Below, in pieces: positions 45,993 through 53,742 of a stretch of DNA of 64,000 nucleotides. A program made the position numbers and the translations under genes. Positions within the stretch are counted from its first letter, which is position 1. Every line of letters starts with the position of its first letter. Under the pieces are notes generated by a model. It did not search any database, was not told where the DNA came from, and worked only from the letters and a program-made list of their open reading frames with translations. The stretch is from Bacteroidales bacterium (GTDB lineage: Bacteria > Bacteroidota > Bacteroidia > Bacteroidales > JAADJA01): contig JAIOZL010000010.1 of the NCBI GenBank assembly GCA_021740645.1, positions 1 through 64,000 of the forward strand, written 5' to 3'.

Positions 45993-46864
45993 TGATAACG
46001 ATTGATCCCAAAAATACCTCAGTACCCGAAGTACATCACACCATGCTTGGCTCAATTGGGCCAAGGCCCATAGCTTTTGCCAGCACAATCGACAAAGAAG
46101 GAAAGATCAATTTATCCCCCTTTAGTTTTTTTAATGCCTTTGGGGCCAATCCTGCCACGTTGGTGTTTTCTCCCTCAAGACGTGGACGCGACAACACAAC
46201 TAAAAACACTTTTGACAATATAAAAGAGATACCTGAAGTAGTAATTAATGTAGTTACCTACAGCATGGTTGAACAAGCCAGCCTTGCAAGTACGGAATAT
46301 CCAAAAGGTGTGAATGAATTTATTAAAGCAGGTTTTACGGCTATCCCTTCAGAAGTAATTAGACCACCCAGAGTGAAAGAGTCACCAGTTCAAATGGAAT
46401 GTAAAGTGATGAATATCATTGAAACAGGAAATATGGGTGGCGCAGGTAACCTTGTGATTTGTGAAATTTTAAAAATTCACCTGAATGAAGACATTTTTGA
46501 TAGTAACGGATCTATTGACCCTCATAAAATTGACCTGGTAGGACGACTTGGTGGAGATTTTTATTGCAGGGCTTCTGGTGAAGCTGTTTTTACTGTTGAA
46601 AAACCCCTCCAGAAATTAGGTATTGGTATTGACCAACTTCCGGATAAAATCAAAAATTCAAAGTTACTCACAGGAAATGATCTTGGAAAACTTGGAAATC
46701 TTGAAAACTTACCTTCCGCCGATGATATAAAAACTTTCAAGAAGGAGTTTAGTGAAAATTTATCCGCTGAAATAAAAAAGGAAAATATAGTATTAACATC
46801 AAAGGAGTTTCTTGCGAAAAATGAAGTTGAAAGAGCACTACTATTATTAATGTCCTATTTATAG
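45992..46864 (+). CDS. Flavin reductase-like (FMN-binding split-barrel) protein
   Basis: 290 residues. The N-terminal 200 show the flavin reductase-like fold: TMLGSIGPRPIAFASTIDKEGKINLSPFSFFNAFG and ARDxx-like NVVTYSMVEQASLAS. A C-terminal helical extension of about 80 residues follows. Coupled to fahA by TAATG, so it is expressed with tyrosine catabolism. Flavin reduction for an oxygenase is a family role; its actual partner here is unknown. It ends 10 nt inside the convergent hydroxylase gene. Confidence 0.85.
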   Translation: MITIDPKNTSVPEVHHTMLGSIGPRPIAFASTIDKEGKINLSPFSFFNAFGANPATLVFSPSRRGRDNTTKNTFDNIKEIPEVVINVVTYSMVEQASLASTEYPKGVNEFIKAGFTAIPSEVIRPPRVKESPVQMECKVMNIIETGNMGGAGNLVICEILKIHLNEDIFDSNGSIDPHKIDLVGRLGGDFYCRASGEAVFTVEKPLQKLGIGIDQLPDKIKNSKLLTGNDLGKLGNLENLPSADDIKTFKKEFSENLSAEIKKENIVLTSKEFLAKNEVERALLLLMSYL

Positions 46865-48603
46865 TTATCCTGTAGATGCAGCATTTCCAATCCGTTATTG
46901 ATCAAATCTTTCAATCCATTAAAATTATCCTTTATTTTGAGTAAATTCGATATTACCTCTTTTTGAATGCCATTTTCCGAGTATTTAATTATCTCCTCAA
47001 GTACCTCAAGTTGTAATAACCATTCATTCGGATATTCTGATTTTAAAATCTCAAAAATCTGGGCTAATCTTTCGGTATCTTTTACATTGTTTTCGCGTAT
47101 TTCCCTTACTTCATTATAAAAACCATGCAACTTTTTTGCCGAATCTGTATGGATGATTTTATGTGTTTTTTCTTTGGGTGGTTCAAAAATAAACTCAAAT
47201 GCATCAGGATCAGCGGCCCCTGAATATGCTGAATTTATTTTCTCTCCAATAGCCATATCATATACACCCCATGACGATTCAAATAATAAGCGTCCTTTAT
47301 ACCTTACACTGCAATCAGAAAAACTAATTATTATTAAACGCCCATCTAACCATGTCATATCAATAACTTTACCTTTTACTTCAACTCCAGATACAAAATC
47401 GATTTGGGCATGGGTATCTTTTTGAATCCCAATTGCTTTTAGCTCGGACGCAGTATATAAATACAAAGGTTTTTCATTTTTTTTCAAATGGCCTACCGGG
47501 GATCCGAAGCCATGCTGATGAAAATCTTTTCCATGTCCCCTCAACTGTTTGTTTTTATAACTTAGCGCAGTTGGGCCTAAGGTGCGGATATATAAAGGTG
47601 CACCCCCATCTTCTAAAACTTCCGTAAAAGTCCCTGTGACCTGCAGACCTGAACTATACTCTATGGTAGCTGTATTTTCCGATTCGATGGCTTTTTTCAC
47701 TCCATACAGCCCCCCCCTTCTTATGGCCAATCCACAAGCAAACAAATCAAGGACATCGATCAGGTAATCGAAATCAGGAGTAACAAATAACTGAGGTTGC
47801 CGGGTAGTAATATCAAATCCCTGGTTAGCAGCCTCCACAGAATAAGGAATTTTTTTTACATCGGGTTGAAGAGAAGAAAAACTTTCTCCTATAGAAGACA
47901 ACAATCCTGCACCATATAATTTGGCATGATCCAAATCTCCAACTAAACCATATTCTACCGTCCACCAATGAAGGTTTCTGATACGAGCCATTTCGGAATT
48001 CAAATCAGCATCTTTTTCTAATTCTGCTAATTCGAACTCCGCCAATTTAATATCATCTAATGAACTATATGGGTTTGCCTTTAAAATAGAAAGGTGCCGA
48101 ACAGCCTCATATATCTTATAATTATGAGCAGAAGAAAATGCCCTTGCTCCTATTTCGCCAAAAAGTTTTAAATACTCAGCATACTCAGGGTCAGCAATGA
48201 TAGGCGCATGGCCAGCAGCTTCGTGAATAATATCTGGGGCCGGGGTGTACTCAATTTGGTCAATTGGCCTGATATCTGCCGCAATAACCAGGACATTATA
48301 TGCTTGAAACTCCATGAAAGCTGCGGGAGGAATAAAACCGTCAACAGCCACTGCAGCCCAGCCAATCTTTTTTAAAATCCGGTTCATTCCATACATTTGA
48401 GGAATTCTGTCGATGCTGATCCCGGTTTGTTTTAATCCGTCCAGATATGAGTGATGCGCGACTTTGGGCAGATATCGAACATTCTGTCTCATTACATACC
48501 TCCATACAGCGTGGTCCTGTGCCGTATAGGAATTATAGGGCTGGTCAATGACCAACTTAAGCAAATGCCGTGGTAGCTTATCAAGGACATCATTCATTTC
48601 CAT
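46855..48603 (-). CDS. Aromatic amino acid (phenylalanine 4-) hydroxylase with long C-terminal extension
   Basis: 582 residues. The catalytic domain is in the first 320: iron ligands H127 and H132 in DIIHEAAGHAP and E217 in HWWTVEYGLV, with pterin-site GFIPP and QLFVTPDFDYL. It hydroxylates phenylalanine to tyrosine using tetrahydrobiopterin, feeding the adjacent degradation operon. Classical bacterial enzymes are about 260-300 residues. The extra 260-residue C-terminal region (strand-rich, then helical) has no domain I recognise. Other Bacteroidota carry similarly long versions. A C8/G8 tract lies at 47710-47717 and stays in frame. Confidence 0.88.
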   Translation of the reverse strand: MEMNDVLDKLPRHLLKLVIDQPYNSYTAQDHAVWRYVMRQNVRYLPKVAHHSYLDGLKQTGISIDRIPQMYGMNRILKKIGWAAVAVDGFIPPAAFMEFQAYNVLVIAADIRPIDQIEYTPAPDIIHEAAGHAPIIADPEYAEYLKLFGEIGARAFSSAHNYKIYEAVRHLSILKANPYSSLDDIKLAEFELAELEKDADLNSEMARIRNLHWWTVEYGLVGDLDHAKLYGAGLLSSIGESFSSLQPDVKKIPYSVEAANQGFDITTRQPQLFVTPDFDYLIDVLDLFACGLAIRRGGLYGVKKAIESENTATIEYSSGLQVTGTFTEVLEDGGAPLYIRTLGPTALSYKNKQLRGHGKDFHQHGFGSPVGHLKKNEKPLYLYTASELKAIGIQKDTHAQIDFVSGVEVKGKVIDMTWLDGRLIIISFSDCSVRYKGRLLFESSWGVYDMAIGEKINSAYSGAADPDAFEFIFEPPKEKTHKIIHTDSAKKLHGFYNEVREIRENNVKDTERLAQIFEILKSEYPNEWLLQLEVLEEIIKYSENGIQKEVISNLLKIKDNFNGLKDLINNGLEMLHLQDNYK

Positions 48604-48626
48604 GGAGTAGTGTTTTTTCAGCCCAA

Positions 48627-48634
48627 CAAATATA
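48627..48634 (-). promoter_or_regulatory. -7 box of the phenylalanine hydroxylase gene
   Basis: Minus-strand TATATTTG matches TAnnTTTG, 23 nt before the ATG at 48603. Confidence 0.5.
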
Positions 48635-48689
48635 CTAAAATCCTTTATAATTTAGATTGGATATAAATTAAATATTTCAAATAAAACAA

Positions 48690-48717
48690 TTGTATACACA
48701 TGCATTTCGTACATTTG
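48690..48717 (+). promoter_or_regulatory. Promoter of the branching enzyme gene (-33 TTG, -7 TACATTTG)
   Basis: TTG at 48690-48692 and TACATTTG at 48710-48717 are 17 nt apart. The ATG at 48738 is 20 nt downstream. The TTG that opens the longest frame is therefore a promoter element, not a start codon. Confidence 0.6.
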
Positions 48718-48737
48718 TCGTACTTAACCCTACGATA

Positions 48738-50756
48738 ATGCCCAACAAAAAATTAAAGCTAATTAAAGATGACCCATGGCTTGAGCCCAGCGAGGCAGAA
48801 CTGATCAACCGCTTCCAACGCTATGAACGCAAACTTACTGAAATTGAAGAGAATTTTGATAGTCTAAAAAAATTTGCCAATGGCTATAAATATTTTGGAT
48901 TCAATTACAGCAAGAATGATAGAGGCCTTTTTTACCGTGAATGGGCACCTCAAGCTTATAGCTTATACCTTACCGGCGATTTTAACAACTGGAGTAAGGA
49001 TACCCATCCTTTAGTAAAAGATAATTTTGGGATTTGGGAAATATTCCTGTCGGAAAATGATTATCCCCATGCGGAACTCCATCAGAGCAAAATAAAAGTA
49101 ATCGTTAACTCGAAAATGGGGAGCCATTTTCGTATTCCTGCTTATATCCAACGTGCCGTGCAGGATGAGGACACCAAAAACTTCACTGGCCAGGTTTGGT
49201 TGCCTGATCAATTTGATTGGAGCGGAGATAAATTCAGTCAAAAGAAAGATACTGATTTATTTATCTATGAATGTCATGTAGGGATGGCGCAAGAAAAGGA
49301 AGGCGTTGGCTCCTATGCTGAATTCAGGAAGAACATTTTACCCAGGATTAAAAACGCGGGTTATAATGCCATTCAACTAATGGCTATCCAGGAACATCCG
49401 TATTATGGTTCCTTTGGGTATCACGTGTCTAGTTTTTTTGCCCCCTCCTCACGTTTTGGAACACCGGAAGAATTAAAGGAACTTATTAAAGAAGCACATA
49501 AACTGGGCATTGCAGTAATTCTGGATATCGTGCATTCACATACTGTAAAAAACACAGTGGAAGGCATAAACCAGTTTGATGGCTCTGACTCCCAATATTT
49601 CCATGCGGGAGCCCGGGGTGATCACCCCCAGTGGGACTCAAAGCTTTTTGATTATGGTAAAACTGAAGTCCTGAGGTTCTTGCTTTCTAATTTGAAATAT
49701 TGGTTACAAGAGTTTAAATTCGATGGATTCAGGTTTGATGGAGTAGGCTCTATGATGTATTTTCATCACGGTATTGAATCCATTGATAGTCGGGAAAAAT
49801 ACTTTAACCAGGGGGTGGAGTGGGATGCCATTACTTATTTGCAATTAGCCAATAAATTGGTTCACAGCCTAAACCCAAATGCCATCACCATTGCGGAAGA
49901 CGTTACCGGAATGCCAGGCCTCACAGCTCCAATAAAGGATGGAGGTTTAGGATTTGATTACCGACTTGGCATGGGCATCCCCGATTTTTGGATAAAGCTT
50001 TTAAAAGAATATAAAGACGAAGACTGGAATATTCATGAAATATGGAATGTGTTGAATGATCGTCTGCCCCATGTAAAAACAATTGCTTATGCCGAGTCGC
50101 ATGATCAGGCTCTGGTTGGGGACAAAACCCTTGCGTTTTGGCTAATGGATAAGGAAATGTACTGGCATATGCAAAAAGATGACCCTCACCTGTTGATTGA
50201 AAGAGGTATAGCTTTGCACAAAATGCTACGTTTGTTTACAATTACAGTTGGTGGCCATGCTTATATGAATTTTATGGGGAATGAATTTGGCCATCCTGAA
50301 TGGATTGACTTTCCGAGAGAAGGGAATAACTGGAGTTATAAACATTGTCGCCGTCAGTGGTCATTAGTAGATAATACAGATTTAAAATATCAGTTCTTGG
50401 ATGCTTTTGATAAAAAAATGGTGAAGATGGTGAAGGAGAATAAAATCATGTCCTCCATGTTTGCACAGCAATTAAATATGGACGAATGGAACAAAACCAT
50501 TATTTTCGAGCGCAACAACCTGCTATTTCTATTTAATTTTCATACCAGCCATTCTATTCCTGATTATGAGTTCAGAGTTCCACTTTCTGGCGAATATGAA
50601 ATCATTTTAACCTCTGATAGTAAAGAATTTGGAGGTCATGGACGCATTGACCTTTCGGTTACCTTTCCTGCCTATCAAAAAGAAAATGATCCTTCGTTTT
50701 ATCTTAAGATTTATAATACTAATCGGACAGCATTAGTTTTAAAAAGGAAATCTTAG
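48738..50756 (+). CDS. glgB: 1,4-alpha-glucan branching enzyme, eukaryote-like GH13 type
   Basis: 672 residues from ATG 48738. N-terminal CBM48 (YREWAPQAYSLYLTGDFNNW) and a GH13 catalytic domain with ILDIVHSHTVKN, nucleophile Asp in FRFDGVGSMMYFHHG, acid Glu in ITIAEDVTGMPG and AYAESHDQALVG. The FRFDGV-x-SM-x-Y-x-HHG block and overall length resemble the eukaryotic and animal-type branching enzymes (GBE1) more than E. coli GlgB. It makes alpha-1,6 branches in glycogen. No other glycogen gene is adjacent. Confidence 0.9.
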   Translation: MPNKKLKLIKDDPWLEPSEAELINRFQRYERKLTEIEENFDSLKKFANGYKYFGFNYSKNDRGLFYREWAPQAYSLYLTGDFNNWSKDTHPLVKDNFGIWEIFLSENDYPHAELHQSKIKVIVNSKMGSHFRIPAYIQRAVQDEDTKNFTGQVWLPDQFDWSGDKFSQKKDTDLFIYECHVGMAQEKEGVGSYAEFRKNILPRIKNAGYNAIQLMAIQEHPYYGSFGYHVSSFFAPSSRFGTPEELKELIKEAHKLGIAVILDIVHSHTVKNTVEGINQFDGSDSQYFHAGARGDHPQWDSKLFDYGKTEVLRFLLSNLKYWLQEFKFDGFRFDGVGSMMYFHHGIESIDSREKYFNQGVEWDAITYLQLANKLVHSLNPNAITIAEDVTGMPGLTAPIKDGGLGFDYRLGMGIPDFWIKLLKEYKDEDWNIHEIWNVLNDRLPHVKTIAYAESHDQALVGDKTLAFWLMDKEMYWHMQKDDPHLLIERGIALHKMLRLFTITVGGHAYMNFMGNEFGHPEWIDFPREGNNWSYKHCRRQWSLVDNTDLKYQFLDAFDKKMVKMVKENKIMSSMFAQQLNMDEWNKTIIFERNNLLFLFNFHTSHSIPDYEFRVPLSGEYEIILTSDSKEFGGHGRIDLSVTFPAYQKENDPSFYLKIYNTNRTALVLKRKS

Positions 50757-50768
50757 ATAGTTTAGCAT

Positions 50769-51341
50769 ATGACGAGCGGTGAGAAAATAAAATTCTTTCT
50801 AAAAAACCTTGGCAAGGGCTTTCTTTGGCTAGCCATTATAATTATAGGATTTGTTCTTATTAAAAAAAACATCAACATTAATTTTGTTAATATACTTAAG
50901 CCCTTTTTTGAAAACACACCTTTAATCTTGAGTATTTATTCGGTATCTGAATTATTTATGGGTATCATTCCTCCAGAATTATTTATCATTTGGGCCTTAA
51001 AATTTGGCAGTCTGTATGATTATATATTTTATGTATTTATTTTTACACTTATATCTTACATTGCGGGATTGATTGGTTTTTTATTTGGCCGTTATTTAAA
51101 CACCACCATACTCTTCAGGTATATTCGTCGTCGGTTTTTAGGAAAATATCACAGCCTCCTTCAAAAATATGGGTACTTTCTTATTCTTGTAGCTGCGCTT
51201 ACACCCCTGCCCTATTCCGCCATTAGTATGCTTGTTGGATCATTTCGTTATCCCATGAAAAACTATTTATTATGGGCACTTTCCCGATTTATACGTTTTG
51301 CTGTATATGCTGTAATCATCTATAAAACGGGTATAATTTAA
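50769..51341 (+). CDS. VTT-domain (DedA/YqaA-like) membrane protein
   Basis: 190 residues, about five transmembrane segments. The segment SVSELFMGIIPPELFIIWAL followed by GRYLNTTILF and KYGYFLILVAALTPLPYSAISMLVGSFR fits the SNARE-associated/VTT family. VTT proteins scramble or flip lipids in related families. It follows the branching enzyme by 12 nt. The substrate is not known. Confidence 0.78.
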   Translation: MTSGEKIKFFLKNLGKGFLWLAIIIIGFVLIKKNININFVNILKPFFENTPLILSIYSVSELFMGIIPPELFIIWALKFGSLYDYIFYVFIFTLISYIAGLIGFLFGRYLNTTILFRYIRRRFLGKYHSLLQKYGYFLILVAALTPLPYSAISMLVGSFRYPMKNYLLWALSRFIRFAVYAVIIYKTGII

Positions 51342-51365
51342 GGATCAACTATTTTTATTTCCAAA

Positions 51366-51863
51366 TTATTTATAATTCCCTGGATCAAGTGCCTCCGGTG
51401 TCCAATTTTTCAAAAAATCAAATATTTTCTTCTCATCATATGACTTTTCCTTCTCCAGATAAACACTATTCTGGGTGTGAATTAACTTTCCTTTTTGGTC
51501 AAGGATTAGGAAAACAGGAAAACCAAATCGTTGAGGATAGCTATATGCCGCAAGGATATCTTCGTTTTTGTTCTCTCTGCTGGTATTAAGCAGAGTAAAT
51601 ACATATGAAGCATTTAACAGGGAATCGATCTTTTCGCTTTCATTTACAAACTTATGAAACCGAATACACCAGGCTCACCAATTGCCACCAACCTGGATAA
51701 ACACATGTTTATTTTCAGCTTTTGCAACTTTAACAGCGTCAGCAATTTCACTTTTTGCATTTGCAAGTGGGTTATACAATTTAGGTGGCTCAGTTTGGCC
51801 ACTTACTGTAAGTATAAAAGCACTCAGACTCACCCACAATAGTGATAATTTCAGTTTCTTCAT
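51366..51863 (-). CDS. Exported thioredoxin-like protein with in-frame TGA at the first CxxC position (candidate selenoprotein)
   Basis: Reading through one TGA (51675-51677) gives a continuous 165-codon frame ending at TAA 51366-51368. Order: signal peptide (LSLLWVSLSAFILTVSGQ), a helical linker, then FIQVGGNW, TGA at codon 63, AWCIRFHKF, later FGFPVFLILDQKGKLIHTQ (cis-Pro region) and NWTPEALDPGNYK. In Bacteroidota relatives the same site reads W-C-x-W-C, so the TGA occupies the N-terminal Cys of CxxC, giving U-A-W-C. No other stop or frameshift occurs. Either the codon is selenocysteine, or a Cys codon has mutated to a stop (pseudogene), or it is a sequencing error. The start overlaps the zinc-ribbon gene stop (ATGA). 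If TGA is read as stop, only a 62-residue fragment is made. Confidence 0.7.
51635..51662 (-). promoter_or_regulatory. Candidate bacterial SECIS hairpin after the TGA
   Basis: On the mRNA strand CGG-UUUCAU (51662-51654), loop AAGUUUGUAA (51653-51644), AUGAAA-GCG (51643-51635): 8 paired bases with one G-G mismatch. The loop starts 21 nt after the TGA, within the range for bacterial SECIS elements (about 16-37 nt). The loop G is third rather than first or second, so the fit is imperfect. It overlaps coding sequence. Confidence 0.3.
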
Positions 51864-52120
51864 TTTAATCTTTTACTTGTTGTTAATCTCATCTTTGCTT
51901 CAAACTGGTGAAAATTTAATCGTCTTCCCTTCCTGCAAATGGGGCAAACCATCCAATACTCAACTTTGAAAGGGAAAACCGGGATAAAAAATAAGGTAAA
52001 CCAATGAGCCTCCCTTCCAAGTTTCCATTGCGCAGTATTATTACAATGTTGGCAGTATAAATTCTCCTGTAGCTTAAACTCTTTCTTAGTACGATGGCCG
52101 AAGCCAAAAATTACAAGCAT
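51860..52120 (-). CDS. Zinc-ribbon protein
   Basis: 86 residues. Two Cys pairs, YCQHC (near 23-26) and VCPIC (near 60-63), flank the aromatic hydrophobic segment HWFTLFFIPVFPF. This is the zinc-ribbon family layout often written C-x2-C...WFT-x-FFIPV...C-x2-C. No signal peptide. Its TGA overlaps the ATG of the thioredoxin-like gene (ATGA), so they are translated together. The function of this family is not known. Confidence 0.75.
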   Translation of the reverse strand: MLVIFGFGHRTKKEFKLQENLYCQHCNNTAQWKLGREAHWFTLFFIPVFPFKVEYWMVCPICRKGRRLNFHQFEAKMRLTTSKRLK

Positions 52121-52167
52121 GGATAGATTTTTGGCTAAAATATTTAAAAATCAATTATGGCCTTTCT

Positions 52168-53544
52168 CTATTTTACAACAAATTTTGTAAAAGATGTGCT
52201 GCCCTCTGCATAATCCAATTGCAATAGGTATAAGCCACTTTGCAAGAACCCCTCATTAAGAATTAGGACATTATTTTGGAGAGTACCGGAAAAAACCAGA
52301 TTACCGGATAAATTATAAATATTGACTATAACATTATCCGATACTTTAAATGAATGTTTAATAGTAATCTTTCCATTTTCAACCGGATTTGGTATTACTA
52401 CAAGTCCTCCTTGGGCAGAGGAGGTATTTTCAATTGAAGTAATTACATCAGGCAAAGCCATGCAGCCAGGGCCACCATAAGCCCCCATATCATTTAATAA
52501 AGATCCTTTTGCCGGAAATTGCGCAAAACCAGGGTTTTGTCCATCTTCAGGATCATTATACACCATATCAGGATTACCGGAGTCAATGCATGGTGAATCA
52601 TCCGACAACAATAAGTTGTCCGGCTCAAATAACGGGTTATCATAGATATTTCCATTGCCTGAATATACACTCTCTATGGCACTGTATGTCAGGTTCACAC
52701 CGCCCTGTATTTGGGGTGCTACAGCGGCAGTATTGCCCCATATAATGCAGTTCGAAATATCAGCAGAAGTTGACCAGGCGCGAATTCCTCCCCCTCCGGT
52801 TGCAGACGAATTGTAAACAATAGTATTGTTTTCAAATATCCTGGGGCCGGGCCCATTTCCATAAAACCAAATTCCTCCTCCTCCATAATCCTGTCCGCCA
52901 AAATTGTAAGCAATGATATTATTTTTAATAACAGCCCCGGAAAAATTCAAAACTATACCGGCACCGTACCTTCCCTGGTTATTCAAAATCAGGTTATTTA
53001 ATATATATGGGTTACTATCACCTGACCGGATGGCCCCGCCCCCTGCACTAGTTGCCCCTGAAGGTACATTGGTAGCCAGATTCTCACGGATAATATTATT
53101 TTTTATGGTGGGTGATGAATACTGAATTAAAATCCCTCCACCCTCAGTATACCAATGGTTTAGATTATGCTCGTCTTCCCACAAGGTTCCTGTTCCACCC
53201 GTTAGCGTAAAACCAGTCAACACCGCTGTAGAATCTTCGCCAGAGACAATTAACACACAACTTGCAGTATCGGGCTGTAAAGGTTGGCTCCCATCAATTA
53301 TCGTAGAATGGATAAATGAAAGATCATTGTTAAATATATAATTACTTGCTACGAATACATTTTTGCCATGGTAATTTATATTCTCAAAATAGGTACCGGG
53401 AGATACCAGAATAGTATCGCCATTTTGGGCAAAATCAATGGCTTGCTGAATCGTTGGCTGGTCATCAGGGACATGAATAATAGTAGCTTGGGAAACCACA
53501 ATACCAAGAAAAAAACAGGAAATTAAAAAAGTAAATGCTTTCAT
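52168..53544 (-). CDS. Secreted parallel beta-helix protein with type IX sorting domain
   Basis: 458 residues. Signal peptide (FTFLISCFFLGIVVSQATI), then IHVPDDQPTIQQAIDFAQNGDTILVSPGTYFENI, the typical opening of right-handed parallel beta-helix proteins, with repeats such as PTIKNNIIREN, PYILNNLILNN and PRIFENNTIVYN. The C-terminus (VVIPNPVENGKITI ... GLYLLQLDYAEG) is a type A sorting domain. Carbohydrate-active or structural; no catalytic residues can be assigned. Promoter at 53567-53574. Confidence 0.85.
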   Translation of the reverse strand: MKAFTFLISCFFLGIVVSQATIIHVPDDQPTIQQAIDFAQNGDTILVSPGTYFENINYHGKNVFVASNYIFNNDLSFIHSTIIDGSQPLQPDTASCVLIVSGEDSTAVLTGFTLTGGTGTLWEDEHNLNHWYTEGGGILIQYSSPTIKNNIIRENLATNVPSGATSAGGGAIRSGDSNPYILNNLILNNQGRYGAGIVLNFSGAVIKNNIIAYNFGGQDYGGGGIWFYGNGPGPRIFENNTIVYNSSATGGGGIRAWSTSADISNCIIWGNTAAVAPQIQGGVNLTYSAIESVYSGNGNIYDNPLFEPDNLLLSDDSPCIDSGNPDMVYNDPEDGQNPGFAQFPAKGSLLNDMGAYGGPGCMALPDVITSIENTSSAQGGLVVIPNPVENGKITIKHSFKVSDNVIVNIYNLSGNLVFSGTLQNNVLILNEGFLQSGLYLLQLDYAEGSTSFTKFVVK

Positions 53545-53566
53545 GATTTTCGATTTAATATAACTA

Positions 53567-53574
53567 CAAAAGTA
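53567..53574 (-). promoter_or_regulatory. -7 box of the beta-helix gene
   Basis: Minus-strand TACTTTTG matches TAnnTTTG, 22 nt before the ATG at 53544. Confidence 0.5.
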
Positions 53575-53742
53575 TATGCTAATATATGAATTTTCTTCAA
53601 GCTATTTATCAATTTAACAATGTAGGCCTGTTTTATAAAACGCATGACATGAATTCAATATAAAATAATGGACATCAATAATTTGAACATAATATTATAA
53701 ATAATGTTTTTATATTGAATTTCATTTCTTAAAAACAGTTCC

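Noticed and set aside
51366..51430. Suspected frameshift near the end of the thioredoxin-like gene
   Set aside because: A recount of the T-run at 51413-51418 gave six T, and the frame from ATG 51863 to TAA 51366 is in register, so there is no second lesion.
51389..51589. Plus-strand 66-codon frame opposite the thioredoxin-like gene
   Set aside because: It is the shadow of the minus-strand gene that continues through the TGA; no promoter or family resemblance.
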